Shown piece by piece: positions 21,901 through 35,564 of a DNA stretch of 64,000 nucleotides; position 1 is the first letter of the stretch, and every line of letters starts with the position of its first letter. The notes beneath the pieces are model-generated. The model did not search any database. It was not told the DNA's origin and saw nothing but the letters and a program-made list of their open reading frames with translations. The position numbers and the translations under genes are program-made. The stretch is taken from positions 22,233,501 to 22,297,500 of the forward strand of contig OX365944.1 in assembly GCA_947247005.1 (NCBI GenBank). The letters run 5' to 3'. Source of the stretch: Spisula solida (lineage: Eukaryota; Mollusca; Bivalvia; Venerida; Mactridae).

Positions 21901-22339
21901 AACTAGACTATGACGGGCTGTATGGTCGTATCTATAAAACGATGATGATCAAATATCAATGAGGAAATAAGAAGGTCTACGGAAGGTATTTACAACATAT
22001 AAAAAATCTGGTAGTTCAAAAGCATTTCATAACCATGCGATTAGAAGTTTATGATAGAACAAGGCAGGCGTCGATGCTGCGGCAAGTAACGCTATACCGT
22101 GTCGAAAATGCCTTTGATATTTTGTTGTGTTGTGTATAGGGACAGATTTTAGTAGATTTGTTTGTTTTTGTTTCTTGTAAAGTCTTAGAATTAATCGGTT
22201 TCAGGCGCCAACATGCGTGCACAATTTGATTAAACTAAAGTAAAATGTTAACTGTTATTTACTTAATGTATTATAATGTCACGTGTATTTAAATGTTGTT
22301 TTTTGTTTATTAAATATTTCTCGAAGTTACACTGGTCAA
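21901..22339. other. Intergenic stretch, no gene seen
   Basis: No supported feature. Confidence 0.45.
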
Positions 22340-22550
22340 CAGAACTTCAGTCAAATGGAAGCTACCCTGTCGCGTTATCCTGACTACAGGTGCACCAGAA
22401 GTTACAAACAGCAGTTATACTGAGATTCAAGCAAGGGATATTTACCAGTATCATTTATACGACTTTAACGTCGCTGCCTGGAATCGAACACAAGGCATAT
22501 TATACAATTGTACTCGAAGCGGACGCTCTACCACTAAGCTATCGATGCGG
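22340..22550 (-). mobile_element. tRNA-derived SINE, minus strand
   Basis: On the minus strand the head reads gatagcttagtggtagagcg, identical to the A-box region of the SINE at 1954, followed by a B box in gttcgattccaggc. It then reads through 'aaatatcccttgct' and a 'gtcaggataa'-like tail. Confidence 0.65.
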
Positions 22551-23930
22551 ATCATATTGGCTTAATATATGCAAAACGACTTTCTGAGCTTGATAGTAGT
22601 ATTTACTTCTTGGTACCAGTCGGCAAGGCGCAAAGTCGAAATTGATTAACTAAAGTTAGTGGATTGGCACATAATACATACTACATAAAACCGAACATGT
22701 TAAAACAATTGCGGGTTTACAACCATTCAATTTTTTCCGCTCTCAAGGTATTTGTCCTAACCATTCGACGGGAGGCGGTTAATTAAGTAAAATACGACTA
22801 GTAGTACACTCATTTTAATTAGGGAAGTGTAGATGCAAAATAAATGTTGTTTGAATGATTCAAAGAGCATCAAATTTGGGCATGGTTTCTAAATGCAGCT
22901 TTATACAATTTTTATATAAATAAATATCATGAATATACAAAATGGAAAGATTGTGTAATACAAAAACAGGGGAGAAAAAAAGAAACAGATTAAACAAATA
23001 CTTTGTACTAATTTACCTTTAATTCAACACGAACAGATTTTACATAATTACCAGAATTACTGATTTTCAATAACTGCAAATGTAGTATGTTTTAAGAAAA
23101 TGTTCGACAAAATTAATTCACACAAAAGAAAATAGATTTATGGTATTTTAATACATGTAATTGAGAAAATTGCTTATAAACCACAGGTTTCGTGTATAGT
23201 AAAAGGGCGAACAATTGGGGATGTCATAACTCTGTATTTCGTAGAAAAAGAATAAAAACATAATTTTTTGGTTAAATTTATACATCTGTTGGTATTTTAA
23301 AGCAACTATCAATTTATGTAAAAAAACAAATTCTTCATCAATATAACATTTACCTATGATAAGATAAGATAAAGTTTAATTCCAATCAAGGGTCATATAA
23401 CATGACATATGAATCACAGATAAAACAAAATGGGTTGAAAAATAATAAAAGAAACTTATATTTAAATGAGCCTGTTCGCATATGGTTACGGTGCATCGTG
23501 CGACATTTTAAGTAATCTACATTCATGTACAAAAAATGTATTTGAATGCATTATTTTGGTAAGTTTCTGTATTATTATTCCCTTCAACTACTATTTTAAA
23601 AGGTTTATTTATATGTAGATCTATGTATTTTATGTACTTGGTACAAAATTCGGTTTTCAAAAGAATACAGGAGAATGTATGCTGTGTATGATCTTTGGGT
23701 TTTCAGAAAACGCAAGTTTCGGGTTTGTCATACTTTTAGAATGCCCACCAAAAATAAGTATATACATGTAGTTGCAAAATTATACTTGGAACTTGGCATC
23801 AGTAGAAGTTAAGATAAAGGTGTTCTGAATAAAAATAACCATGTGATCCAATAAGCGGATATTTTGCATCTAGGCATACCAACCATTGTACGGTCTTCAC
23901 ACTATATAATATATATAATATAATATATAA
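22551..23930. other. Intergenic AT-rich stretch
   Basis: No gene is recognised. A (gataa)-type tail, aagataagataaagttta near 23358-23375, followed by 'ttccaatcaagggtcatata', may be the end of a minus-strand retroelement, but this is not provable here. Confidence 0.35.
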
Positions 23931-24165
23931 TGAAATTGCCATGTTATATTTGTAAATAATGTATGCATATTTTAATGTATGTGTGTATGATATTACATAA
24001 TTGTGTATGTATGAATAATATTACTCATGCTTTTCTGTATTTCCAATTTCTACTGTATTTCTTTGTATTTGATTTGTATATTTTCAACGCCAGTTGTTTG
24101 TGGCGACAAACATGTATATAATTATGTTTATGCCATTAAAATTTCTTGAACTTGAACTATATAAA
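23931..24165 (+). mobile_element. Possible 3' end of a non-LTR retroelement
   Basis: The sequence 'tgtttgtggcgacaaacatg' followed by tatgccattaaaatttcttgaacttgaact has a hairpin and a short direct-repeat tail, as seen at 3' ends of LINE/SINE families. No reverse transcriptase frame is present. Confidence 0.3.
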
Positions 24166-26027
24166 CAAAAATATCGTTTGTCTTCAAAAATAGTTTTTGC
24201 TTATCTGTGCTGCAAATAGTGCTAGTAGTACAACGAATACATTGACATCAGTAATCGAATATATTCGAATATGAATTTTTGGTATTCGGTCCCATCTCTA
24301 GTTAGTACAGACGAGTAAAATGGGGGAAATAACCTCTGTATACTTATTTTTGATGGGCAGTGTAAAGGAGTATACATTTCGGGACAAAAAACTTCTGTTC
24401 AGTTTGGACAGATTTACGGTTTTTGGGAGGTGTTAGCCTCTCAATACTATCATTGCCCATTTCTAAATGCAACCTGAACGCCTTTAGGCTAAACAATGTG
24501 AATCCGCATTCATATGCCTATTTTGACATTCAAGACAAGATCGACAGTAAGAAAACGAACATTAAACGTGTAAAGTAGGTTTGAGCTTTAATAGCAGCAA
24601 CTAGAAAGCCTCCCACCAGCACTCTCAGTGCTTTGATTTCAGATTTCAAGTTGTACTGTTCTTAATACATGTGTAATCGTAAGACATAGTACATGTAGTG
24701 CGTTATTCAACCGTGTTCATTATGTTTCCTCCAGTATTGTGCTAAATATTCAACTTCAAAGTTGACACGGGTCAATAAATTGTACTTGTGAACTCAGTGG
24801 TGATGGGATTTTCAGAATCCTAATGTTACATCTGCAAAATTGTAAACGAAAAAAGATGGCTTCCAAATTAATGTTGGTGCATAAGTGCTGATAAGCCCAA
24901 CTTCACTAAAATGTTTGTGCTGCATTCAAGCCTCTGTGAGTCGGTTCCTGCCAATAGGGTTTATCAGTTACGTGGACGATATTATGCTAAAGAATACCAA
25001 TTACAAGACATGACTGTTTGTGGTCTTCATGAAGTATAGTGAGCCTATACTACTAGAAGCCTGTTTAACTAATGGTGCCATTGATTTCAGACGGGAGGAG
25101 TGTTTTAAGCCCAAAAAATATAATCATACAAACTTTGCCCAAAGACAGGCACGCAAAAGTACCATATTTTTTATACGTGTGTTTTTATTTTGCACAAGGA
25201 CATTTATAACCTAGGTGTGTTCCCTAACCTTGAAGACAACACTATTTATTTCAACCTTTCCTGTCTAAGCGACGCCTTTCCGGTCACAGAAGAATCGTCG
25301 GATATGACGTCATAAAAATTATTAAAAATAGATTAATATACTAACTAATTTTGTCTCATGTTTGCGACGTACAGGAACTGACAGGCTATGTGGACAAATC
25401 ATTCCATATTGTAGGAAATAAGTATACATTTATTTTATATTTATCTCAGCTAATGTGGTTCTGTTTGGATAATTTCTTGGATCAATGGCAGATTCCGCAT
25501 AAGTCACGTGGTGTATAATTGGATTTTTCCGAACTGAACAAAATAATAAGGAAACAGCTTCAAGCAGAAATTCTCTGTTCACACTATTTTCAATAACGTT
25601 CAATTTATGAGAGCCAAATTAACGCTATGTAATGGAAAATACAAATGATAACGAAAGCACAAAAATACTTCAAAGAACGTAATTACTCTTTGACGACCTT
25701 CATTGACATCTACAGTGTTGTCGACTGAGGGCGCAGCTTGCGTTCTTTGATATATCAAACTCAACATGGAAGTCCCGCCGGGAGTGACGAATCACTAGTT
25801 CTTCATTTTTTCCTCTTTAAAAAGGCCTGAGTATTTTGCGTAATGTCAGAAACACTGTTTTCTGTTTTTCTCGACAATACCCCCTGAACTTGGCGCCAAT
25901 CGGCAACATAGCAAAAATAAAATTTTAAAATACCGCAAAACAAAAACAAGGGAGATAGTGTTCTAATTTGAACATAATGAATCTGCAACTGCTTTTAATT
26001 TGGTGAAGGAGCAAAATGACTATACTG
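24166..26027. other. Intergenic stretch, no gene seen
   Basis: Isolated motifs only: a CRE-like tgacgtca at about 25303 and an E2F/CCAAT-like ttggcgccaat at about 25890. Confidence 0.4.
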
Positions 26028-26108
26028 CGAAACCCCTCTTAAATGGAACCGTCTGAATTTGGACTAAAAGTCCAGATAATAGGGGGATTCTGAACTAGAG
26101 GGGTTTCT
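26028..26108. mobile_element. Short pogo/Tigger-like hairpin
   Basis: ctgcgaaacccctctt on the left and ctagaggggtttc on the right are inverted around an 80 bp interior. The gaaacccctct terminal motif resembles pogo/Tigger-type ends. The assignment is tentative. Confidence 0.35.
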
Positions 26109-27170
26109 TTTTTGAATGATAAAAGCAATCTGAAATACCTTGTAGCATGGAGCGTCGAGGTTGTCTCGTTAAAATCATTCGAAGAATGGAATACTTGCGG
26201 TTGTTTCTAACGTTTTGTGGGCATATTTTTACTTGCGATCTTAGCCAAAAACTACGTCACATACCACGTGGTATTTCAACACACTGATACCGATTTATTT
26301 GATAATCTTCCGTAGAAATGTACTGCGAAATATAAACTGTTACTGTCGCATTGTTCCTGTCGTCATTTTGGCTGTTATGGTTCGCTTTGCTATTTACAAC
26401 GTGCAGTTCCGCTTATCTGAATAACGCAAAATCGCTCTAAATGGCCACCGTCGGCACTATAGAATATAGGGGGACCAGTGTAGTTATTTTGACAAAACTT
26501 CTTTATTGTTTAAACGATTATATTTATCCCGGTGATTTAAAAACAGCAATTTATTATCTTTTTATTAATGCAAAAATATTTAGATTATTTTTATGTTTAG
26601 GCGGGGGGATTGCGTTGACAAATTACCACCAGTTTTTACATTAATTATATAACTTGCAATTGTGTAAAACAAATATAAAAAAATGTCCAGTTTAATTTGT
26701 ATTTTAAAGAACATGCTTGAAACCTACATATTTAGCCCGGAAGAATTGATAATGCTGCTCATGGTGCTAATGTTACTGCTGCTGGTGATGAAGATGTTGC
26801 TGTTGTTGATGGGGATATGTTGATGATGTCACTATCTTGAAAACCCTTTTTGGAATTTCTGCAAATGGTTTTACGTATAGATCTACCCGGTTCAGTTAAT
26901 GGAGCAGTACAGTGACAAGCTTCGTTTATATCGAACACTGTCTGAGCTAGAGCGCTGGGTTCGATTCTTGGATAAAGAAGGTAATGTTCTTCCGAGAATA
27001 TTTGGGAATGATCCTTAATTATACATGTAGAAAAGTGGGTCGTTTCTTGCAAAACATAACTATACTCGGACTCATCATTGGTTCCAGGTAAATGTGTCAC
27101 TGGGTAAACCACCCACCAAATACTAACAGTTGACAACAACATTAAACATTTCTACTGCAATTGAGTTGTA
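26109..27170. other. Intergenic stretch with a tRNA-like remnant
   Basis: A B-box-like gctgggttcgattcttgg at about 26955-26975 marks a decayed SINE. The 127-codon minus-strand frame here (26759-27142) overlaps this remnant and is not a supported gene. Confidence 0.4.
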
Positions 27171-27179
27171 ACTATGTCT

Positions 27180-27400
27180 GTCAGCTTTTTGACAGCTTGG
27201 AAATGGACTTTGGACTTTTTTTAAAAATAGCTGAAACTTGGGCTTTCAGCCGTTAAGTTTATTTTCTCGTTTCGTTGTGTGTTGGATATTGTGCCATGTA
27301 ATTGTGGTATGTGATGTTTTTATGTTTTCTGTGCTCGGCTGTTTCAGTTGAGTGCTACCTTCCCTGTCCAATTCTATATTACATATATCTTTTTCTGATG
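27180..27400 (+). mobile_element. Second copy of the minisatellite-bearing element
   Basis: Two or three decayed 30 bp units (cagctttttgacagct; agctgaaacttgggctttca) precede the tail with ttttatgttttctgtgctcg and ttccctgtcc. The order is as at 14821-15310. Confidence 0.6.
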
Positions 27401-28400
27401 ATCTACATGCATTACTAGTAAATTTGGAATTTATTTTCATATAATTATGTTCACGTGCTCTTTGAAATTCATTTGTTTATAATCAAAGGTATCTACATGT
27501 TATCAGAATGTTTATTTAACCAAGATTCAGTGTCTCAGTAAGGTAATGTAAGGAGGGTTCGGATGGTACGATGAAAGCGACTTTAGTTACATCTATTTGT
27601 ACAGACACTTAAAAATAATAATATTGTTATTAGAAATGAGTAAATATTGCTAGTTTCATAATAACAAAAAATGGAAAACTTGTCCATGAAAGAAATTTCA
27701 TCAAAAAATAAAATAATTTATAAAAATAAAGAAACCTTGAGCTACATGTATATGGAGCAAAAAAAGGGACAGCCGAAGTGCTATACAACTGTAGTTCGGT
27801 TTTATCCCTGCCTAATTGGCCAATGACCTCCGCTTCAAGGGACAAAAAAATGATAACTTTGCTATTTTCATTCGTTGGTAATGATTGAACGAAATTGATA
27901 ACATTTATATTGTCTTTGATGCCTACAACTATAAATAAAAGAACGTCTATAAGCTGCATTCTGGAATGACACAATGCACCCATTCTATCGGTCTTTAAAC
28001 GTCTTGCATTTGCGTGAAAAATTCATCATATTTTATTTAATTATTGAAGAATAATTAACATCCATTTTCCATCTGCTGCGCAATTATAATTTCTTTTAGG
28101 TCTCATGTTGTAATGCGTTTTAATCAAGTGAAAGTATTCAGATTGTAGCGAGAATTGTTCCGGCAAACGTTTTCACGCCATTTAGCCTTTAGCTTTTTGA
28201 TCAAACAATATGAGTAGGTTATTATATACACCTGTCCACAAGATGTGTTTATAGTTCCACGATCGTGAAAGAAAGGCGCAAGGTTCAGATACAGTGAGGA
28301 CATTTACAAGTTCAAAAATCACATTGGAAGTTATTTTGTCTATTCGAGGAATTTAGCATTGCTGAAGGGGCCAACTTAATTACGTCACCTTAGAACGAAA
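27401..28400. other. Intergenic stretch with a SINE remnant
   Basis: At 27770-27850, 'gtgctatacaactgtagttc' and 'aattggccaatgacctc' match the body of the minus-strand SINE at 10735-11110. No gene is supported; the 117-codon minus-strand frame across it is repeat-derived. Confidence 0.4.
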
Positions 28401-28402
28401 AA

Positions 28403-28530
28403 TGCGTCCGTGGTGCGAACATAACATAGTCTTTGCACACGGTGATGCGTCCATGGTGCGAACATAACATAGTATTTGCACACAGTGATGGGTCCGTGTG
28501 CGAACCATCTTACTTCCACACTCAAACCAC
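28403..28530. repeat. 42-43 bp tandem duplication, about 2.5 units
   Basis: Units beginning tgcgtccgtggtgcgaac, tgcgtccatggtgcgaac and tgggtccgtgtgcgaac start at 28403, 28445 and 28488. Confidence 0.8.
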
Positions 28531-29789
28531 GGCATTGTTTTATTAACGAATCAAATGGAACACGAGTCAAGTCAACAGTTTAACATTCGCATCGATCGCG
28601 CAAAGGACGGGATCAGTGTACCACAATCGTAACACTCTATCACGAGCGAGCACCCCGTGAAATCCCGTTTACAGAATTGACTTGCAAAGACGTTTAGTAC
28701 CATGCCTTATCAGCTCAAGTGTGTTTGCCAGTTGGTTGCATTTTGACTCTTGATATAGCGGATGTTAAAGTAATAACAACAACCAGCACGTATCGTTTTA
28801 CGGATTAATCGCCAACGCTTGACATGTACAGCCACAGAACTCCATGGTGGAGTCCAACCGATGGACGTGTCCATATCCAACATATACTCACGCAGTAGTT
28901 ACCTCCCTTTGTAGCACAACCATGCATCATGAACCTGCATTATTGTTATTGCAAGGGAAGTAATCACTGTGAAGAGCTTGGTCCACCTCAATCAGCAAGA
29001 TCGTCAAAGACTTCATCCTTAATGCTTCTCATCCACAGTAAATGTTTGCAACACAAAAATGGGTTTGGTAATATAACGGTGTAGGAGTAGCATTTCCCCA
29101 CCCAGTGCCAGATGATGTACTGTACGGTTATGTGGCAATAGTGCGCATGTGGTTACCACAATCTAGGCTGAGTTTTATACAGTTAGAGCGATATTCACAC
29201 CTGTTTCCACATCAACTTTTGCAGTTTTCGTATAATAATGTGCTTGAAACCTCATAAATACGGTCACATTTCTCACCCAACACGTCATAAATCTGCATTA
29301 TAATTTGTTTGTACTGTGAACATTTTGTGGGAGAACAAGACATAAGGTCACGAACATTTCCAAAACTAGTAGTAGACAACATGTTCAGGTAGCAGTGATC
29401 TCGTCAAATATTAACCTGAGCTATATTTCCGCTGCATTTCAATGAGATTAATTTCATTTTCAAGAGAAGGAACTATTTTAGTCAATTAAAATATACACGT
29501 ACATTGTGCCACAATGCAAAGTACCGAGTTTATTTTATCCGAATTTGAAGGTTTTCAACTTGGTATTAATTTGGTAAGACTGATTTCGGCAAATTTTTAA
29601 TTGCTTGTGACGAGATCTCATTGAATGGTCTCGTGCGTCCTTACAGAATACTTGTAACACATCCATGTAGTGAAGTTTTTGAGTTGCTAGGCTGACCCCC
29701 GGAATACTATGCGTGGATTCCCATTGGACGGGAAATTGTTTTACGATGCTATAATACCACGTCCATTCCAATGGTAGACTTATTGCTCA
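28531..29789. other. Intergenic stretch, no gene seen
   Basis: A single gttacctcccttt motif lies near 28898. No supported coding or RNA gene. Confidence 0.45.
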
Positions 29790-30045
29790 GGCCCCGATCT
29801 CCCAAAGCATCTCAATCTGAGCTGAGATAAATCTCAAAAACTGACATGTATCTTTGAGATAATTTCCATGGGCAGCCAGACTCAAAGTTGGCACCATGAA
29901 ACAAATACATTGTTCTGAGTTTATTATGTACAGTAAAACCTTTTGAGCACAACTTAAGAATGATCTCAAATTTATACCCATGACTTGAGCAAAATCTCAA
30001 TTTAAGTTGAGATTTCTACCTGAGATGCATAGGGAGATTTGGGCC
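29790..30045. mobile_element. MITE with CCCAAAGCATCTCAA termini
   Basis: The left end is ggccccgatctcccaaagc and the right end gggagatttgggcc is its near inverse. The sub-terminal regions are full of alternating tctcaa/ttgaga motifs. It belongs with the element at 4091-4329. Confidence 0.7.
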
Positions 30046-30359
30046 CGGTCACACGATTGTCATGTTGTCACGACCGACTGTGAATTCTATGAAACCTGTT
30101 GGATCAATTGACCCGTCGTATAAACTCGAAAACTCTTGGTATAGTGACGGAGTTCGATACCAGTTGCTCGCGACATACCGAAATCGTTCACAACGGTACA
30201 GGTATAGGTCTAGTATATACAGATCCTATGTTTAATTAAAGGAGACAACTCGCCATCGTGAAATTATTTCCCTTTGCACTCACCAACATATATAATCAAG
30301 GCAAAATAAATGAATCTAGCTAAAAAAAAAGCTATGACAGTTGACTGACAAAATATTAT

Positions 30360-30460
30360 CTAGTTGGATAGCCCGGCTAGTACAGCTCCCTTGCATGACA
30401 CTCAGCATAGTTAATTCCAGAACACTGCTGGTTCGACCAGGGTCAGGATATTGTGAGTTG
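30360..30460 (+). mobile_element. SINE body fragment
   Basis: 'agctcccttgcatgacactc' followed by agcatag, and 'gaccagggtcaggatatt', match the body of the SINEs at 1954 and 8799. The tRNA-like head is mostly absent. Confidence 0.45.
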
Positions 30461-30647
30461 TCATTTTTTACTAAAATACTGTTGACCACCGTGAATATCT
30501 TTAAATAAAAAATTGAAATCCGGCGAAAAACTGGATGAAAAAGACTACCAGTATCTAAATCAGTCCAAGCGTGATCGGATGCATTACAATTCTCCATCGG
30601 TATGGTATCCAAGTACGCGTATGTACATAGACTCATAGAGCACAACC

Positions 30648-30756
30648 ACAGGTAACTGTATCATTAATAAAGAGTAAACAAATGTTTTTTTAGATAAGAT
30701 AAATTTTATAAAAAAAATTTTTTTTTTACTTTTTATCAATGATACAGTTACCTGTG
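30648..30756. mobile_element. CACAGGT-ended hairpin MITE, copy 2
   Basis: The left arm cacaggtaactgtatcatta and the right-arm reverse complement cacaggtaactgtatcattg are almost identical over about 35 bp, leaving a short A/T loop. Related to the element at 8648-8773. Confidence 0.8.
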
Positions 30757-31061
30757 AGCACAACAACAGAAAAGTAAATGTTGAAAAAATGACGTGAAAA
30801 ATCGTGTATCGCGGAAGTATGTGTGTGTTGTGATTAACATAAAACTCGTTATTTGATATTTCACTTATCTCAAACAGTTGCATGAAAAGATTAAGTGGCA
30901 AATTAATTAAGGAATATGACCTGAACTGTTTAACACATGTTTGGCTTACCAATATTATAAAAATATCAAAGATATTACGTAAACGATTCCCATACAGTGT
31001 TAGAAGCATAAATAAAAAAACAAAGATGTGCTTCGTTTTCGGTCGCCCTTCTTAAATCTAA

Positions 31062-31290
31062 GGGTGGCGCGGTGGTCGAGAGGGTAACGCTCTTGACTAC
31101 AGGTCGAGAGGTGATTGGATATAATTCGAATTGGTCTTGGCAATATCACAATCGTCAATGTCAGAGCTCTTCGATCATAAAGTCGTTTTACTATCGTGAA
31201 AGGTCGGTCATTTCCGTTCTCCTCAGGCAAGAGCATTTGGTGCCGGGTATGTTGGTTTTAGCATTTTTTTTATTTTATTTTTTTTTAAAC
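31062..31290 (+). mobile_element. tRNA-headed SINE, different head
   Basis: The head ggtggcgcggtggtcgagag and ctcttgactacaggtcgaga resembles a type-II (Leu/Ser-like) tRNA, with a decayed B box (ataattcgaatt). The body contains gcaagagcatttggtgccgg and ends in a T-rich run. Confidence 0.5.
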
Positions 31291-31806
31291 ACCTTAATCA
31301 TGACACATTAAACGGCTTATAGAACAGAGTTCCTTTTTCATGTCTGCTCCCTGGACCTTAATTACGAATTAAGGAAGCTCACGTGACTAAGGGTAGTATA
31401 TAAACAGACAAATTCTAAGATGAAACTGTCATTGATTACTGTGGTCTCGGATACCACACAAATGGACAAATTAAGATTATTAATATCTAACGTACAAAGA
31501 GAATTCGTGTGATTTGTTCTCCCGACGGCGTCGTCGTAAACGGTAACGACAAACCTCACAAGAAAATGCAAGCATGACAAAGAGCAATTAACGTCAATGA
31601 ATGGACGAGTTATGTATGTCTTGGGCACATTGGCAAGGTCATAGTCCTCGAACAGTCAGGGTTTTTTTCGATTCAAGTCGTTGTTCGTATTTACATGTAT
31701 AGTTTATGCACATAGGTCATCGACCATCGACTTTTATTTCATATGGAAAAAAACAATGAAAAAATCAATACATGTAATCGATTTTTCTTCACACATTCGT
31801 AGTTCA

Positions 31807-33211
<1,405 letters not shown>

Positions 33212-33560
33212 AACATCCTAACCACAGCCCATATAAGTGTTTCCAACGGAGAGCTAAACCTCCCAATAACAGCCAATATAAGTGTTTCCAATAGAGAGCG
33301 AAACCTCCCAATCACAGTCAATATAAGTGTTTCCAATAAAGAGCGAAACCTCCCTATCACATCCAATATAAATGTTTCCAAAAGAGTGCGAAAACTTCCA
33401 ATCACAGTCTGTTGATATATATGTTTCCAACAGAGTGCGAAACCTCCCAATCACAGCCAATATAAGTGTTCAAACAGAGAGCGAAACATCCAAATCACAG
33501 TCAATATAAGTGTTTCATACAGAGAGCAAAACCTCCCAATCACAGCCAAAATAAATGTTT
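33212..33560. repeat. 45 bp tandem array, about 8 units
   Basis: The unit contains cctcccaatcacagccaata and taagtgtttccaa. Clean units are 45 bp apart (33259, 33304). As 45 is divisible by three, the minus strand shows a 15-residue repeating frame (VIGRFRSLLETLI), which is not evidence of a protein. Confidence 0.85.
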
Positions 33561-35210
33561 CTCACAAAGATACGACCAATTGCCACAGGGGTTAGTTGCT
33601 GTATTATATTGTATTATAAGAGATAATAAATAAGAAGCATGCCATGCTACCTTTGAGAGGCTATGCCACCAAAAAATCGGCCAGGGAAAGCAGCCCTCAA
33701 CTTGCGGATAGAAATCTGACATATTGTACACGCACGTGATTCATTAATTGATCATTTTATACATGTCTGATGTCTCTATAAATTGATATAAAAGAATATG
33801 AATTAGCTAAATCTGGATTACATCAGTTGGATGCAAAGTTTCAAAACAATCCACGCATTGCACACAATTCGGTAAATGACAACCTCGACTAACTTTGGAG
33901 CAGATCAGAAAGGCTGACAACCAATTAGACAAGTGCATGGTTACATGGTAAAGATATCAGTTCTGAGAACTATACTTTACATGTATTAGTATTTAGTTAA
34001 TTGTTCCTGTCATCTTTTTGGCTCTATTAACATCGCATTATTCTATCTACTTGATTGTTGTACATTTTTGAAGTCATGAATTGAATCTTATATTCATTTT
34101 GCCCAAGATCATTCCTCGTATTCTTTGATTATGCGAAAATTGTGTACTTGTTAACAATTACAAATGTATACCGAAGTAAGACCGGCCAAAATATGGTCTA
34201 ATAGCGAATCGATCTGAATTAAGCGAGTGTTTTTTTTTCAAAATTTACGATTTAGGTTCATTAAAATTGCAAATATCTGCAACATTTCAAAAAAGGTCTT
34301 ATTAACGGTGTTTTACTGCATAATGAACATTTGCTTTGAACAGTTTATAATAAATTACATGTTTATTGTACACTTGAAGTGCTTCATAAATTCTATTGTG
34401 TATGTTATAATTGTTATTGTTAAAATTGTTCGTGCTTAAAACCGGAACATTATGAGTGCTGTTCGCTCGACACGTGTCAAACCTCGTGTGCTTCTGTCAA
34501 ACCAGTTGGAAATAATTGCGTATAACCAACCCTACTTGGTAACGCAGTGTAATTGAACAAGCGGGTTATGGCATCTGTTAACACTGAAAAAAATTAATTT
34601 ATGAGATATGATCATTTCATTTGTGTCCGCATTAAACCGTCGGCTATTGAAGATGGTTGAACAATCAAGGAAAATTGGTTAACTGGATAACTGGTTAACT
34701 GGTTAACTGGTTAACTTAGCCGATAGCATGGAGTGGAAGTTATTGTTTCTAATACTTTGTTAGTTAGCCACGAGGGTCACATTAGTCCCAGGTGAACGGT
34801 GAAATCATCATAAAAAAGGTAAAAGTACAATCGTGGTGTTATGTGTACTAGGCTATCATCTGAGAGTGGATGAACAACTCTTGATTAGTAATGAAAATCA
34901 ACAAATGACACCAGTGACGATTTTCCTCCACATGTGGAGAAGTTGCGGCTTAGTACTGTTAGAATACAGTCTAGGAAAAATGTTTAAATGTCGCGAACGG
35001 TCGCAGTATAACTGAAAACGGTCTAAAAAGAACACATGCAATGAAAATACATTTGACACCGGCTTGATTACACACTGAAGACAACAGTATTACAGCTGTT
35101 CAAACTAAAATACAAAATACATAAATAATTTGAAATTAAGAAACGACGGATGTATATCTACCTATGCTCGAATATTTTCAGCTTGGCCGTACAAGCTACA
35201 GGATATCGGT
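33561..35210. other. Intergenic stretch, no gene seen
   Basis: There is a short tandem (ggttaact/ggataact) at about 34677-34715. Nothing else is supported. Confidence 0.45.
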
Positions 35211-35222
35211 GCGTAATATTTT

Positions 35223-35552
35223 TCATGTCCATGCATCAGACATTTAATACCACAGCCCCCACCCACCCCCTCCCAACCCCAGGGAAGGGCGGAGATTTTA
35301 CCAGTACCTTTCCGATGTATCTTCACTGCCGTGTGAGTGCGGGGCTTTTGCTTCACGCCAAAATAGCGAGGAAATATAGCCGTGACTATACTGGCCCATG
35401 AGGTACAGGGCGGTGCAATTTGCAGGTGTTTTATCATCTGTATGGCCCTGTGGGCAGGGATTTTACGAGGGGTTTGAAACAGCGAAAGTAAAAAAACGCC
35501 ATTCCCTGGGGTTGGGGCCGAGGTTTCAAATGACTGGTGCATTACTTATATC
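35223..35552. mobile_element. MITE with long inverted arms and 12 bp flanking direct repeat
   Basis: gcgtaatatttt occurs at 35211-35222 and again at 35553-35564. Inside, the left arm (atgcatcagacattta; caaccccagggaaggg) pairs with the right arm read in reverse (atgcaccagtcatttg; caaccccagggaatgg). The 330 bp unit has no credible gene, although frames of 83 and 126 codons cross it on opposite strands. Confidence 0.75.
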
Positions 35553-35564
35553 GCGTAATATTTT

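Noticed and set aside
21545..21913. Poly-Asn/Ser and poly-Val open frames
   Set aside because: Products of the CAA/CAG microsatellite.
26759..27142. 127-codon minus-strand open frame
   Set aside because: It overlaps a tRNA-like SINE remnant and shows no domain.
35162..35542. 83- and 126-codon open frames on opposite strands
   Set aside because: Both are within the inverted-repeat MITE at 35223-35552.
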